The translations under genes and the position numbers were made by a program. From positions 1 through 51,393 of the forward strand of contig CAZEJK010000007.1 of the NCBI GenBank assembly GCA_964512045.1: a stretch of DNA of 51,393 nucleotides. The letters run 5' to 3'. Origin of the DNA: CAZEJK01 sp964512045 (GTDB lineage: Bacteria; Acidobacteriota; Thermoanaerobaculia; Thermoanaerobaculales; Sulfomarinibacteraceae). This document shows, one piece after another, positions 17,032 through 26,157 of the stretch. The first letter of the stretch is position 1, and each line of letters begins with the position of its first letter. The notes below the pieces were generated by a model that saw nothing but the letters and a program-made list of their open reading frames with translations, was not told the origin of the DNA and made no database searches.

Positions 17032-19122
17032 TCAATCCTCCTCCTCCTCCTCCTCGCGAGCCGCTGCAGCGATGATCTTCTCCTGCAGCTGCTTGGGGAC
17101 CTCGTCGTAGTGGGAGAACTCCATGTGGTAGTCGCCACGTCCGCCGGTAATGGAGCGCAGGGTCGGCGAGTAGGTGAGCATCTCCGCGAGGGGAACGAGG
17201 GCACGGATCGTGCTGGTCTCGTCCTCGGTATCCATCCCTTGCACCCGGCCCCGCCGGGAGTTCAGATCACCCATGACGTCGCCCATGTTGGAGTCTGGCG
17301 CATACACCTCGATCTTCATGATCGGCTCGAGGATGGTGGGTTTGGCCTTCTGCACGGCCTCCTTGAACGCCTTGCGGCCGGCGATCTTGAACGCCATCTC
17401 GGACGAGTCGACCGAGTGCTCCTTGCCGTCCAGCAGGGTGACCGTGAAGTCCACTACCGGGTAGCCGGCAACCACGCCGCGCTCGGCGGCCTCCCGGATC
17501 CCCTTGTCCACGGCGGGCCGGTACCCCTGGGAGATGGAGCCACCGAAGATCTTGTCGACGAACTCGTAACCGTTCCCGCGCTCGGCCGGCTCGATCCGGA
17601 TGGCGCACTCGGCGAACTGGCCGGAGCCGCCGGTCTGCTTCTTGTGGCGGGTCGTGACCTCGGCAGAGCCGGTGATCGTCTCTCGGTAGGGGACCTTCGG
17701 TTGGTGCAGGACGACGTCGACCTTGTACCGGCGCTTGAGCTTGCCGATGACCACCTCCACGTGGAGCTGTCCTGCGCCGGAGATCAGGAGCTCCCCGGTC
17801 TGCGGATCGCGGCCAACGGTGATGGTGGGATCCTCGTCCTTGATCTTCGCCAGCGCCGTCGCGAGCTTGTCCTCGTCGCCCTTCGACTTCGGCTCGAGAG
17901 CGAAGCTGATCGATGCTTCCGGGATCGCAACCGGCGAAACCCTCAGGGGGCGTGCAGGCGCACACAGCGTGTCGCCGGTGGCGGTCTCCTTGAGCTTGGG
18001 GATCGCGCAGATATCGCCCGGAGCTACCGTGCTGGTACTGACGAGCTCCTTCCCCTGCATGATCGACAGGGCATTCAGCCGCTCCTTGGAGTCCGTGCGC
18101 GGGTTGAGCAGCGTGTCGTCGGATGACAGGGTGCCGGTGAACAGGCGCAGAAGGGAAATCCGGCCGGCGTACGGGTCGGAGAAGGTCTTGAACACGTGGG
18201 CGACGGCGGGCTCGTCCGCACTCACCTGAAGCTCGAGCTCGGTGCCATCCTCAGCAACCGCCGGGACAGAGCGCCAGCTCGGCGCCGGCAGAAGATCCAC
18301 GAATGCGTCCATGATCGGCTGAACGCCGATGTTCTTGCTCGCCGAAAGACAGAAGACGGGCACGAGCTGACGCTGCCGGATCGCACTGGCGAGCCCCTTG
18401 CGGAAGGTGTCGGCGTCGAGCTCGCCGGTCTCGAGATACGCTTCCATCAGCTCCTCGTCCTGCTCGGCGACCATCTCCATGAGCGACTCTCTGGCCGAGC
18501 TCACGGCGTCCGCCATGTCGCCGGGGACGTCCGCTCGAGCCATCGTGCCGCTTTCGTCTCCTTCCCAGGTCAGAGCCGAGCCGCTTGGCAGATCGACGAC
18601 GCCGGTAAACGACGCTTCTTCGCCGATCGGTAGCTGCAGGGGGACCACCTCACGTCCGAACTTCTTCTGCAGTGCATCCAGGGTCCGTTCGAAGGATGCC
18701 CGATCACGGTCCATGAGATTGAGCACGATCATCACTGGAAGACCGTAGATCTGGGCGCATTTCCACATCTTCTCGGTCTGCACCTCGATGCCGGCCACGG
18801 CCGACACCATCAGGGCCGCGGCATCGGCAACACGCAGACCCTGGATCGCCTCGGTGGTGAAGATACCGTACCCGGGCGTATCGATCAGGTTGACCTTGGT
18901 CTCCCGGTGCTCGATATGGGCGACAGCGGTCGATATCGTGATCTTGCGCTCGATCTCGTCCTCATCGAAGTCCGTCGGCGCGTTGCCGGTGTCGACCTTG
19001 CCCAGCCGGTTGATGGTGTTGCTGTCGAACAGCATCGCCGAGACCAGAGAGGTCTTCCCGGTGTCAGAGTGGCCGACAATCGCGACGTTGCGGATCGTGT
19101 CGACAGTGTGGGTGGTGCTCAT
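17032..19122 (-). CDS. Elongation factor G paralogue (EF-G-2 type translational GTPase)
   Basis: 696 aa. Five-domain EF-G architecture: G domain (about 10-275) with P-loop VGHSDTGKTS (16-25), switch region DEDEIERKITI, G3 DTPGY and G4 NLMD; domain II about 290-385; then domains III-V (about 395-690) with GAGQLHVEVVIGKLKRRY and GDLNSRRGRVQGM. The P-loop differs from housekeeping FusA (GHVDAGKT), and the gene is not in a str operon (no rpsL, rpsG or tuf nearby), so this is most likely the secondary EF-G found in several phyla; its precise role is not settled. The C-terminus is a run of acidic residues (EEEEEED). GAGGAGG precedes the ATG and an extended -10 lies about 30 bp upstream. Confidence 0.85.
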   Translation of the reverse strand: MSTTHTVDTIRNVAIVGHSDTGKTSLVSAMLFDSNTINRLGKVDTGNAPTDFDEDEIERKITISTAVAHIEHRETKVNLIDTPGYGIFTTEAIQGLRVADAAALMVSAVAGIEVQTEKMWKCAQIYGLPVMIVLNLMDRDRASFERTLDALQKKFGREVVPLQLPIGEEASFTGVVDLPSGSALTWEGDESGTMARADVPGDMADAVSSARESLMEMVAEQDEELMEAYLETGELDADTFRKGLASAIRQRQLVPVFCLSASKNIGVQPIMDAFVDLLPAPSWRSVPAVAEDGTELELQVSADEPAVAHVFKTFSDPYAGRISLLRLFTGTLSSDDTLLNPRTDSKERLNALSIMQGKELVSTSTVAPGDICAIPKLKETATGDTLCAPARPLRVSPVAIPEASISFALEPKSKGDEDKLATALAKIKDEDPTITVGRDPQTGELLISGAGQLHVEVVIGKLKRRYKVDVVLHQPKVPYRETITGSAEVTTRHKKQTGGSGQFAECAIRIEPAERGNGYEFVDKIFGGSISQGYRPAVDKGIREAAERGVVAGYPVVDFTVTLLDGKEHSVDSSEMAFKIAGRKAFKEAVQKAKPTILEPIMKIEVYAPDSNMGDVMGDLNSRRGRVQGMDTEDETSTIRALVPLAEMLTYSPTLRSITGGRGDYHMEFSHYDEVPKQLQEKIIAAAAREEEEEED

Positions 19123-19153
19123 CGTGCCTCCTCAGCTCCTCGCCGATCGCGGG

Positions 19154-19162
19154 AGTATAGCA
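19154..19162 (-). promoter_or_regulatory. Extended -10 promoter of the EF-G-like gene
   Basis: On the minus strand TGCTATACT (TG-n-TATACT) lies about 30 bp before the start codon. No strong -35 is present at 17 bp, which fits an extended -10 promoter. A GAGGAGG Shine-Dalgarno follows in the leader. Confidence 0.55.
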
Positions 19163-19210
19163 AGACGTGTGCGCCGCACGTTGGCTCGCTGCGGCGTTGT
19201 TGTGGTGCTG

Positions 19211-20113
<903 letters not shown>

Positions 20114-20116
20114 GGT

Positions 20117-20410
20117 CTACGCGTTCCGTTCCAGGAGAACCCGGTTCGCCTGGTGAGCGATGCGGGACTTGTACCTGGACGCCGTGCGATGGTGCAGGAC
20201 GCTGTGACGTAAGGAGACGTCGACCACCGAGAGGGTCNNNNNNNNNNGCAGCAGGCGAGTCACCTCGCTCGAGTCGCCCGTTTCGACTGCGCGGCGCATG
20301 CGGCGCATTTGACGGCGGACGCGGGTCCGCACGGACCGGTTGCGCAGCCGGCGCTCCTCAGATTGACGGTGACGCTTGCGCGCCTGCTTCTTCGTGCCTT
20401 TGATGGCCAT
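20117..20410 (-). CDS. rpsT: 30S ribosomal protein S20 (interrupted by an assembly gap)
   Basis: About 97 codons, of which four are unreadable because ten Ns (20238-20247) lie in the gene. S20 binds 16S rRNA early in 30S assembly. The N-terminus (MAIKGTKKQARKRHRQSEERR) and the C-terminus (HRTASRYKSRIAHQANRVLLER) are typical of S20, very Arg-rich and basic. The frame is the same on both sides of the Ns and the overall length fits, so the gap is probably close to its true size and the gene is unlikely to be broken in the organism. The ATG at 20410 is chosen because AAGGAG sits 9 nt upstream. purC follows after 3 nt. Confidence 0.9.
   Translation of the reverse strand: MAIKGTKKQARKRHRQSEERRLRNRSVRTRVRRQMRRMRRAVETGDSSEVTRLLXXXXTLSVVDVSLRHSVLHHRTASRYKSRIAHQANRVLLERNA
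20238..20247. other. Assembly gap (10 Ns)
   Basis: Ten consecutive N bases within rpsT. This is a scaffold or consensus gap, not biology. Confidence 0.99.
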
Positions 20411-20484
20411 GCTCACAGACTCCTTCGTGCCTCATGTAGTGCTCTGCGCGGGTGTCGTTCGAGTCGTACACCGTGCTGATGATC

Positions 20485-21321
20485 TCAACGGATCGTGATC
20501 CCGAGTGAACGGAGCTTGTCGCGCGCGAGGTCCGCTTCCTTCGTGCCGGGGTGCTCGTACACGACATATTGGAGGTGGATGACCCCCTGCCCCTGGTCGT
20601 TCAGTGTGAGGTATGTCATGCCTTTTTTCAACTGGGCTGCAGCGGCCTTGTCACTGTTCGGGTAGTTCTCGAGGACCTTCGAGAACGCCTTCAAGGCCTC
20701 TTCTGGTTGCTCGAGCGCCGTGTGGCACTCGCCGATCCAGTACAGTGCGTTGTCGGCGAGGTCGGTGGCGCCGTAGCGGTCCACGTACTCCGCAAAGCCC
20801 TGGATCGCGAGATCGTAGTTGCCGCGCAGGTAGTCCTCGTAGGCGTTGCGGTACAGCTCGTCAGGGCTCATCTGTGTGGGCCCTGCGCTCGGTGCCGGGC
20901 GAGCTCCTTCGGCCGGGGTGGCGTCGGGGTCCTCGACCTCCGCTGCCTCTCCGTCTCCTTCGCGCACCGACACCGGCGGGATCTGCACCGGGGAGTAGGT
21001 ACGCTGGCGGGACTCGGCGAGCTGCTGCGAGATCGTCGCAAGCCGACGGGTGGTCAGCTCGAGCGAGGCCCTGAGCGCCTCGATCTCCTCGTTCAGCTCG
21101 TCCATGCGGGTGGCGATGTCGGCGTTCGATCGCATGACGTTGGCCGCCTGCTCTGCAGTCTGGGCCTCCAGGGCCTTCAGATCTTGACCAGAGATCTTCT
21201 GGTCCAGGCGCTGGACCTGGCGTTGCACGTCTGTGATCTCACGGTGGAGCAGCGACATGTCATCCGAGCTCGTGCACGCGGTAACGGCGATCAGGGCAAT
21301 GAGCAGGATCCAGCGACGCAC
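20485..21321 (-). CDS. cpoB: Cell division coordinator CpoB / YbgF-like TPR lipoprotein
   Basis: 278 aa. Periplasmic Tol-Pal accessory protein that links outer-membrane constriction to peptidoglycan synthesis. It starts with a signal peptide and lipobox (IAVTAC, C16), unlike soluble E. coli CpoB. A coiled-coil trimerisation region follows (about 20-110; HREITDVQRQVQRLDQKI), then a Pro/Ala/Glu linker and a C-terminal TPR domain (about 150-275; ELYRNAYEDYLRGNYDLAIQGF, ADNALYWIGEC, KEADLARDKLRSLG). GTG start with AAAGGAGG upstream. It begins 15 nt after pal on the same strand. tolQ, tolR, tolA and tolB are not in this window. Confidence 0.92.
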   Translation of the reverse strand: MRRWILLIALIAVTACTSSDDMSLLHREITDVQRQVQRLDQKISGQDLKALEAQTAEQAANVMRSNADIATRMDELNEEIEALRASLELTTRRLATISQQLAESRQRTYSPVQIPPVSVREGDGEAAEVEDPDATPAEGARPAPSAGPTQMSPDELYRNAYEDYLRGNYDLAIQGFAEYVDRYGATDLADNALYWIGECHTALEQPEEALKAFSKVLENYPNSDKAAAAQLKKGMTYLTLNDQGQGVIHLQYVVYEHPGTKEADLARDKLRSLGITIR

Positions 21322-21336
21322 GGCGGCCTCCTTTGA

Positions 21337-21906
21337 CTAGCGGGCGACAATCACGAAGTGGGCGCGACGGTTCAGCTGCCACGCAGACTCGTTGTGGCCC
21401 ATGGCGAACGGCTGCTCCTCACCGTAGCTGATGGTACGGATGCGTGAGCCGTCGATCCCGAGCGAGATCAGGTACTCCCGGGCGGCGTTGGCGCGGCGCT
21501 CGCCGAGTGCCAGGTTGTACTCCCTGGTGTTGCGCTCATCGCAGTGGCCTTCGATCAGGATCTCGACATCGGGGTACTCGGCAAGCCATGCTGCATTCTC
21601 GGCCAGCGTGTCGCGCGCCTCGTCGCGGAGGCGGTACTCGTCGGTGTCGAAGAACACATCACGCAAGTACCCGCGACGGTTGAGCTCCTGGAGATCTTCC
21701 GGAAGCTCCTCCTGCACCTCGACGGAGGGTACTGGCTCTGTCGACGGCGTCTCGATGACGTGCTCGGGAACTGGCGTCGTCGTCGTCGTCGGTGCCTGCT
21801 CGGCGGCAGTGCCGGCGCTCGGAGCCGTGGTGGCCTTCGGACCGCCCGCACACGACACCATCATCGTGGCAAGCAGCACAGGCACAAGGATGTGAGACGC
21901 CTTCAT
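21337..21906 (-). CDS. pal: Peptidoglycan-associated lipoprotein
   Basis: 189 aa. Outer-membrane lipoprotein that binds peptidoglycan and forms the Tol-Pal system. A signal peptide with lipobox (MMVSC, C19) is followed by a Thr/Pro/Glu-rich linker (about 25-75) and an OmpA-like domain (about 85-187): VFFDTDEYRLRDEAR, ILIEGHCDERNTREYNLALGERRANAAREYL with the diaminopimelate-binding Asp and Arg, and ISYGEEQP. The ATG at 21906 has a near-perfect Shine-Dalgarno (AAGGAGGT). cpoB follows directly. Confidence 0.95.
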   Translation of the reverse strand: MKASHILVPVLLATMMVSCAGGPKATTAPSAGTAAEQAPTTTTTPVPEHVIETPSTEPVPSVEVQEELPEDLQELNRRGYLRDVFFDTDEYRLRDEARDTLAENAAWLAEYPDVEILIEGHCDERNTREYNLALGERRANAAREYLISLGIDGSRIRTISYGEEQPFAMGHNESAWQLNRRAHFVIVAR

Positions 21907-21967
21907 GCGGTACCTCCTTGGGACGCAGTACTCTACCAGCCGTGCGCCGGTCTGACAAGGGCAGTGG

Positions 21968-22567
21968 TCACGGCGTTTGCGGTTGATCGCGGTCGGCATC
22001 GACGAGGCCTCCCGCGGGACGCTGCAGCTGACCGGTCCGCGCCAGCTGCTGCAAGTAATCGTACACCACGATCGACCCCGCCACTGCAAGGTTCAGGGAA
22101 GGTACCAGGCCCCATTGTGGGATCTGGATCACAGGATCGCAGGCCTCGAGCAGCTCGTCCGGCAGACCGCCCAGCTCTGCACCGAGAATGAAGCACGGAC
22201 GCACGGGGTACACGGCATCGAACAGGCTGACGGCCCGTGGATGGAGCTCGATGGCCACCGGCTGCCAGCCGCGAGTGGCGATGTGGTCGAGCAGCAGCGT
22301 GGGCTCGGCCGCCAGGTGGACGATGTCGGTGAACGCTTCGGCGGTGCGGGCGGCCTCGGTGTTCCACTCCCGCTCGCCGGTCAAGATCACCTGGCTGCAC
22401 GCGGTGGCGTGGGCGGTGCGAACCAGCGAGCCGACGTTGTGCTCTTTCGAGATCTGCCACGCCGCCAGTGCGAACGGGCGCAGACCGCGACGGTACGTTT
22501 CGTGCCGTCGTTGACGACGTTCCTGCTTGCGTCGAGCTGCCCACATCTCCTTCGCTTCAGACGGCAT
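21968..22567 (-). CDS. TrmH-family RNA 2'-O-methyltransferase
   Basis: 199 aa, the second SpoU-type enzyme in the window. Motif 1 SKEHNVGSLVRTA, motif 2 FILGAELGGLPDELLE and motif 3 IPQWGLVPSLNLAVAGSIVVYDYL form the knotted SAM site. A very basic N-terminus (ARRKQERRQRRHETYRRG) replaces a separate RNA-binding domain. The N-terminal WQISKEHNVGSLVRTAHA resembles TrmH tRNA (Gm18)-type enzymes, but the target cannot be fixed from sequence. The ATG shares its first base with the cdd stop (TGATG), so the two genes are translationally coupled. Confidence 0.85.
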   Translation of the reverse strand: MPSEAKEMWAARRKQERRQRRHETYRRGLRPFALAAWQISKEHNVGSLVRTAHATACSQVILTGEREWNTEAARTAEAFTDIVHLAAEPTLLLDHIATRGWQPVAIELHPRAVSLFDAVYPVRPCFILGAELGGLPDELLEACDPVIQIPQWGLVPSLNLAVAGSIVVYDYLQQLARTGQLQRPAGGLVDADRDQPQTP

Positions 22568-22986
22568 CAGCCCGATGTCTCCAGGTGTGCACCGGCAAAT
22601 GGGTATGGCAGCAGCTCGCCGACTCGGTGGACCTGTTGTCGGCGGCCGTCGGCCGTCGCCATGATGACGGGGACGTCACCGAACTCCAGCATGACCTGAC
22701 GGCATGCGCCGCACGGAGGCGTGGGTTCCTCGGTGGCGGTGACCACCGCGACGGCGTCGATAGTGGTCGCACCGGCAACCACAGCTGCGGCAATGGCGTT
22801 GCGCTCGGCACACACCGACAGCGGGTAGGCTGCATTCTCGACGTTGCAGCCAACGAACACCTCGCTGTTTGCCCACACTGCGGCTCCTACTCGGAAGCCC
22901 GAGTAGGGCGCCCAGGCGTTCGCGAGGGCCCGACGCGCGGCATCGACGAGGCGGTCGACGACGTCGTCAGCGAGCTCGGTGGTCAC
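22567..22986 (-). CDS. cdd: Cytidine deaminase
   Basis: 139 aa, homotetrameric type. Deaminates cytidine and deoxycytidine in pyrimidine salvage. Zinc motifs CAERNA (with catalytic Glu) and PPCGACRQV are intact, preceded by AYAPYSGFRVGAAV-like AWAPYSGFRVGAAV and GCNVENAAYPLSVCAE. The GTG at 22986 is preferred to an ATG five codons upstream because that ATG is part of the Shine-Dalgarno (GGAGGGTG) and the spacing to the GTG is about 8 nt. A -10 (TATAGT) lies about 60 bp upstream. It overlaps the TrmH-family gene by one base. Confidence 0.95.
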   Translation of the reverse strand: MTTELADDVVDRLVDAARRALANAWAPYSGFRVGAAVWANSEVFVGCNVENAAYPLSVCAERNAIAAAVVAGATTIDAVAVVTATEEPTPPCGACRQVMLEFGDVPVIMATADGRRQQVHRVGELLPYPFAGAHLETSG

Positions 22987-23048
22987 GGAAACACCCTCCA
23001 TCGTGCAGTGGCGCCTTCTCGGCCACGGGCCGTAGTGCGGCCGTGGTC

Positions 23049-23054
23049 ACTATA
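23049..23054 (-). promoter_or_regulatory. Candidate -10 of cdd (TATAGT)
   Basis: TATAGT on the minus strand, about 63 bp before the cdd GTG. The position where a -35 would lie falls in the middle of the 26-bp palindrome at 23062-23087, which has no -35 match, so a palindrome-binding regulator could act here. Confidence 0.4.
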
Positions 23055-23061
23055 CACGGCA

Positions 23062-23087
23062 GCGCCGGGGTCGATCGACCCCGGCGC
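23062..23087. repeat. 26-bp perfect palindrome between FecR-like gene and cdd
   Basis: Arms GCGCCGGGGTCGA and TCGACCCCGGCGC are perfectly complementary with no loop. It lies 38 bp after the stop of the FecR/DUF6600 gene and directly upstream of the cdd -10. It could be a terminator stem (no T-run follows on the minus strand) or an operator. Confidence 0.85.
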
Positions 23088-23124
23088 CGCCGGGCTGTAG
23101 CCGAGCTCGCATCGAGCCCGCCGA

Positions 23125-25371
23125 TTACTCCCGTGGCCGGGACGGCTTCGCCGAGCTCGAGGAGGACGACGACCGTGGCGCCGGTCGCACGCTCCTCGAG
23201 GAGGAGGAGGAGGACGAAGACGACCGCGGGGCCACCGATGGACGGGACGACGACCCGCTGGAGCGCGGGCGCACCGAGGGCGGCGGTGTCGATGACGATG
23301 AGCTTCGTGGTCGCACACTCGGTCGGCTCGAGGAGGACGACGGCCGCTGGATCGTGCTGGAGCTCGGTCCGCGCGAGCTCGGAGCCCGCAGCGACGGCGA
23401 CGACGGCCGAAGCACCGGTCGCGGCGCAACCGATGGGCTCCGGCTGCTGCTCGGTGGGGTGACGGAACGAACGCCCGGCGCGGTGACGGAGCCGGAGGTC
23501 GGCGGCACGATCCGACCTCCGCTGCGTGGGATCACCGGCGAACGCTGGTCGCTTCCCGACGGCGGCGAGATCGATCTCGGCTGGGCGCCGGATCGGCCGA
23601 ACGCATCACCGCCGAGCAGGGTCCCTGTGCGGGGGGTCGACGGGGCAGTCAGCGGTGTGCGGTCCGTGAGCGTGTCACGGCCCAACGGGCGGTGGATGTT
23701 GGCCGGAGCCCTGTCAGTCTCGGGGCGGGTGGAGATACCGGGACGGACCGTATCCGCTCGCCGCTCGATCGACGTCGAGCCCGGTGCACCCTCGAGTCTG
23801 GTCACCTCACGCGAGACCGGCGCCTGGGTACGCCGCGCCAACGTCGCAGTGTCCACCGGCCGCGCCGCAGCTGCGATCGCCGTGGCATCCAGCTCGTCGT
23901 TCCTCGCCAGCAAGGGGCTGAGATCGTTCGATCTGTCCACCTGACGGAACGCACGCTCCACCTCGCGGGCGGCGGAGCCCGCCTGCGGGGGCTCGGTTAG
24001 CAGCGGCCCGGAGGCGACGACGGCGCGCGCGTCACCTGGAGCGGAGGCGAGGACCTCACCGGCGGGACGCACTCGACGGGCCAGATGGCTGTCGCCGAAG
24101 TCAGAGGCCGGTACCACGTTCCAACCGCGCGTATCCATCTGGTCGAGACGCGCCGAGCCGGAGATGTCGAGTGCCAGCCTGCCCGGCGTCGGTCGTCCCT
24201 CGTCCCCGCCGCGAGTTGTGCGGACCGGATCCCGGCTGTCGCGCCCGGCGCCCGCAGGCGGCATCGTGCTGGAGCGTGGTGGGCGAGGCCCCGAGGGGTG
24301 CCAGCCGTCACGCCATGGACGGCGCCAGTGGTCCCAGTACCAGTAGTCGTACCACCCGCGCGGGCACCATCCGACCCAGCCATCCCACCACATCCAGTTG
24401 ACCCAGGCGGGGCCCCAGTAGTCGCCCCAGAGCCACAGCCAGCCACCGTGGCTGGCGTCGAAGAACCAGGTTCCGTAGTGGTGCGGCAGCCAACCCCACG
24501 GCTCGTAGGAGATCCATGACCAGCCGGTATGGGTCCAGTACCAGCGACCGTGTGTGTACGGACGCCAGGTGGCGGCCACTGCCGGACGCCAGGCCCACAG
24601 GTCACGGCTGTCGATGTAGATCCAGCTGCCGTAGTTGTCGAGCACCGCGCCCTGGCGGGCGTACCTCTGGCCGACATGGCGGGTGGAGCTTCCCTCTTCA
24701 GTCGGCTGGACGCGATCCATCACCCACCGGCCGAAGTCGTCGCCTCGCGTCAGGTACGCCTCCGTGCGCACCACCTGATGGTCGGCGATCTCGGCCGAGG
24801 AGCCGGTACGGACCTGCACGGTGCCGGTGCCGGTCAGGACGTCGGCGGAGCCTTCCCAGACCTCCACGCGCGTCGTGTTGGAGCGCAGCGTCTCCAACCG
24901 GAACCAGCCGGGCCCGTTGAGGTACACGGTTGCCCCGGGCCCGTCGACGCGCGTCGGCTCCTCGACCAGCGACGAGGAGGGGATCGCCACAATCGCCGAG
25001 CCGTCCGCGAGGAACAGCACGGTGCGCGGGTCGTCTGTTCCGCGGCTGTAGGCGACAGCATCCAGCGCGAGCGCTGTGTACTGATCGAGCCAGACGCTGG
25101 AGCCATCCGACAGCCGCAGCTCGACGCGCGCCTGCCGGGCCGTATCGACGCGGTCGCCGGGCACCAGCGGCATGTTCATCACCGCTTCGAGCGTCTCCTC
25201 CTGTGTCGCGGTCTGCACGGTCGCATACCGCTCCACATAGGCGATGTAGCTTAGCGAGGTCAGGTCGTCCTCTGCAGAGGCCGGTACGGCCACCGCAGCA
25301 GCGACCGCGCATGCCAGCGCGAGCGGTACTACCGCTCGGTTGAGCCTGGTTGTGAGGACGTCGTGTTGCAT
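23125..25371 (-). CDS. Secreted FecR-domain protein with Trp-rich DUF6600-like domain and Ser/Pro/Arg tail
   Basis: 748 aa. A signal peptide (about 1-33, cleavage after ASA) is followed by a FecR-like beta domain (about 40-205; VPGDRVDTARQARVELRLSDGSSVWLDQYT). Residues 250-357 are extremely Trp/Tyr-rich (SYEPWGWLPHHYGTWFF, WWDGWVGWCPRGW), matching the DUF6600 type often attached to FecR in Acidobacteriota and Bacteroidota. The remainder is Pro/Ser/Arg-rich, ending in runs of Ser broken by Arg-Pro (about 620-748), probably disordered and positively charged, suited to surface or wall contact. The ATG at 25371 has GGGAGGTGG upstream; the open frame continues 11 codons further without such a site. 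Function unknown. Confidence 0.8.
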   Translation of the reverse strand: MQHDVLTTRLNRAVVPLALACAVAAAVAVPASAEDDLTSLSYIAYVERYATVQTATQEETLEAVMNMPLVPGDRVDTARQARVELRLSDGSSVWLDQYTALALDAVAYSRGTDDPRTVLFLADGSAIVAIPSSSLVEEPTRVDGPGATVYLNGPGWFRLETLRSNTTRVEVWEGSADVLTGTGTVQVRTGSSAEIADHQVVRTEAYLTRGDDFGRWVMDRVQPTEEGSSTRHVGQRYARQGAVLDNYGSWIYIDSRDLWAWRPAVAATWRPYTHGRWYWTHTGWSWISYEPWGWLPHHYGTWFFDASHGGWLWLWGDYWGPAWVNWMWWDGWVGWCPRGWYDYWYWDHWRRPWRDGWHPSGPRPPRSSTMPPAGAGRDSRDPVRTTRGGDEGRPTPGRLALDISGSARLDQMDTRGWNVVPASDFGDSHLARRVRPAGEVLASAPGDARAVVASGPLLTEPPQAGSAAREVERAFRQVDRSNDLSPLLARNDELDATAIAAAARPVDTATLARRTQAPVSREVTRLEGAPGSTSIERRADTVRPGISTRPETDRAPANIHRPLGRDTLTDRTPLTAPSTPRTGTLLGGDAFGRSGAQPRSISPPSGSDQRSPVIPRSGGRIVPPTSGSVTAPGVRSVTPPSSSRSPSVAPRPVLRPSSPSLRAPSSRGPSSSTIQRPSSSSSRPSVRPRSSSSSTPPPSVRPRSSGSSSRPSVAPRSSSSSSSSSRSVRPAPRSSSSSSSAKPSRPRE

Positions 25372-25458
25372 CGTCCACCTCCCGTCCGCTCCCATGATAC
25401 GCAAGACTCGTACCAGCGGGCCGACACGCGGAGCCCGATCGTGCGCTGTCGGGCTGCT

Positions 25459-26157
25459 CTAGCGCAGTCGGTCGAGCTCGATACGCCGCTGGTCCTGGCG
25501 GACCTTGATCAGGGTCCGGGGCGGGTAGTAGCCGCCGCGCAACGATGCATTGGTGTAGGTGACGCAGCCCGGTCCCATCAGTACACCCGGGTTCAAGACG
25601 GAGTTGCAGCCCGTCTTGCATCCGTCTCCGAGGATCGCACCCAGCTTGCGGAGCCCGGTGTGCACGACCTCGCCGTCGTGACGAAATGTGATCTCCCGGC
25701 CCACGTTCTTGACGTTGGACAGGATCGTCCCTGCACCGAGGTTCACGTCGCGGCCGAGGATCGAGTCGCCGACGTACGCCTGGTGCGGTGCCTTGGCGCC
25801 AGGCAGCAGAATCGACCCCTTGACCTCCGAGTGCGCACCGACCACGGCGCCGGCGCCGACGATCACGTTTGACCGGACGTAGGCGCCGGTGCGCAGCGAT
25901 GCCCCCGGTCCGATGATGACCGGTCCGACGATGACGGCTCCCGGCTCGATCTCGCAGCCCTCATGGATCATGATCCGCTCGCCGAGAACATGGACACCGG
26001 GGGGGATGTGGGTAGCGATCGACCAGGTGCTCCAGCGCTCCAGGTACTCCTTCAGGGCATCGCCGAGAGCGGACCAGACCGGTTGGCCGGTATCGAAGAT
26101 GTCGGCGTGTTCCCAGCCGGTCAGATCAAAGAAAAGCTCGGGAAGAAACGCGCTCAT
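25459..26157 (-). CDS. Left-handed beta-helix (hexapeptide repeat) acyltransferase-like protein
   Basis: 232 aa. Hexapeptide repeats ([LIV]-G-x4) run from about residue 50 to 210 (IEPGAVIVGPVIIGPGASL, YVRSNVIVGAGAVVGAHSEVKGSIL, AILGDGCKTGCNSVLNPGVLMGPGC), predicting a left-handed parallel beta helix as in the GlmU C-terminal domain and related sugar-phosphate acetyltransferases. No nucleotidyltransferase domain is attached. The N-terminal ~45 residues (MSAFLPELFFDL) match the start of GlmU-like proteins in several diderms. Substrate unknown; glucosamine-1-phosphate is possible. Its ATG overlaps the stop of the PP2C phosphatase gene (ATGA), so the two are coupled. Confidence 0.8.
   Translation of the reverse strand: MSAFLPELFFDLTGWEHADIFDTGQPVWSALGDALKEYLERWSTWSIATHIPPGVHVLGERIMIHEGCEIEPGAVIVGPVIIGPGASLRTGAYVRSNVIVGAGAVVGAHSEVKGSILLPGAKAPHQAYVGDSILGRDVNLGAGTILSNVKNVGREITFRHDGEVVHTGLRKLGAILGDGCKTGCNSVLNPGVLMGPGCVTYTNASLRGGYYPPRTLIKVRQDQRRIELDRLR

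Noticed and set aside
19154..19182. Sigma54 promoter upstream of the EF-G-like gene (TTGC preceded by GCAC)
   Set aside because: The -24 GG is missing; an extended -10 sigma70 promoter explains the same bases better.
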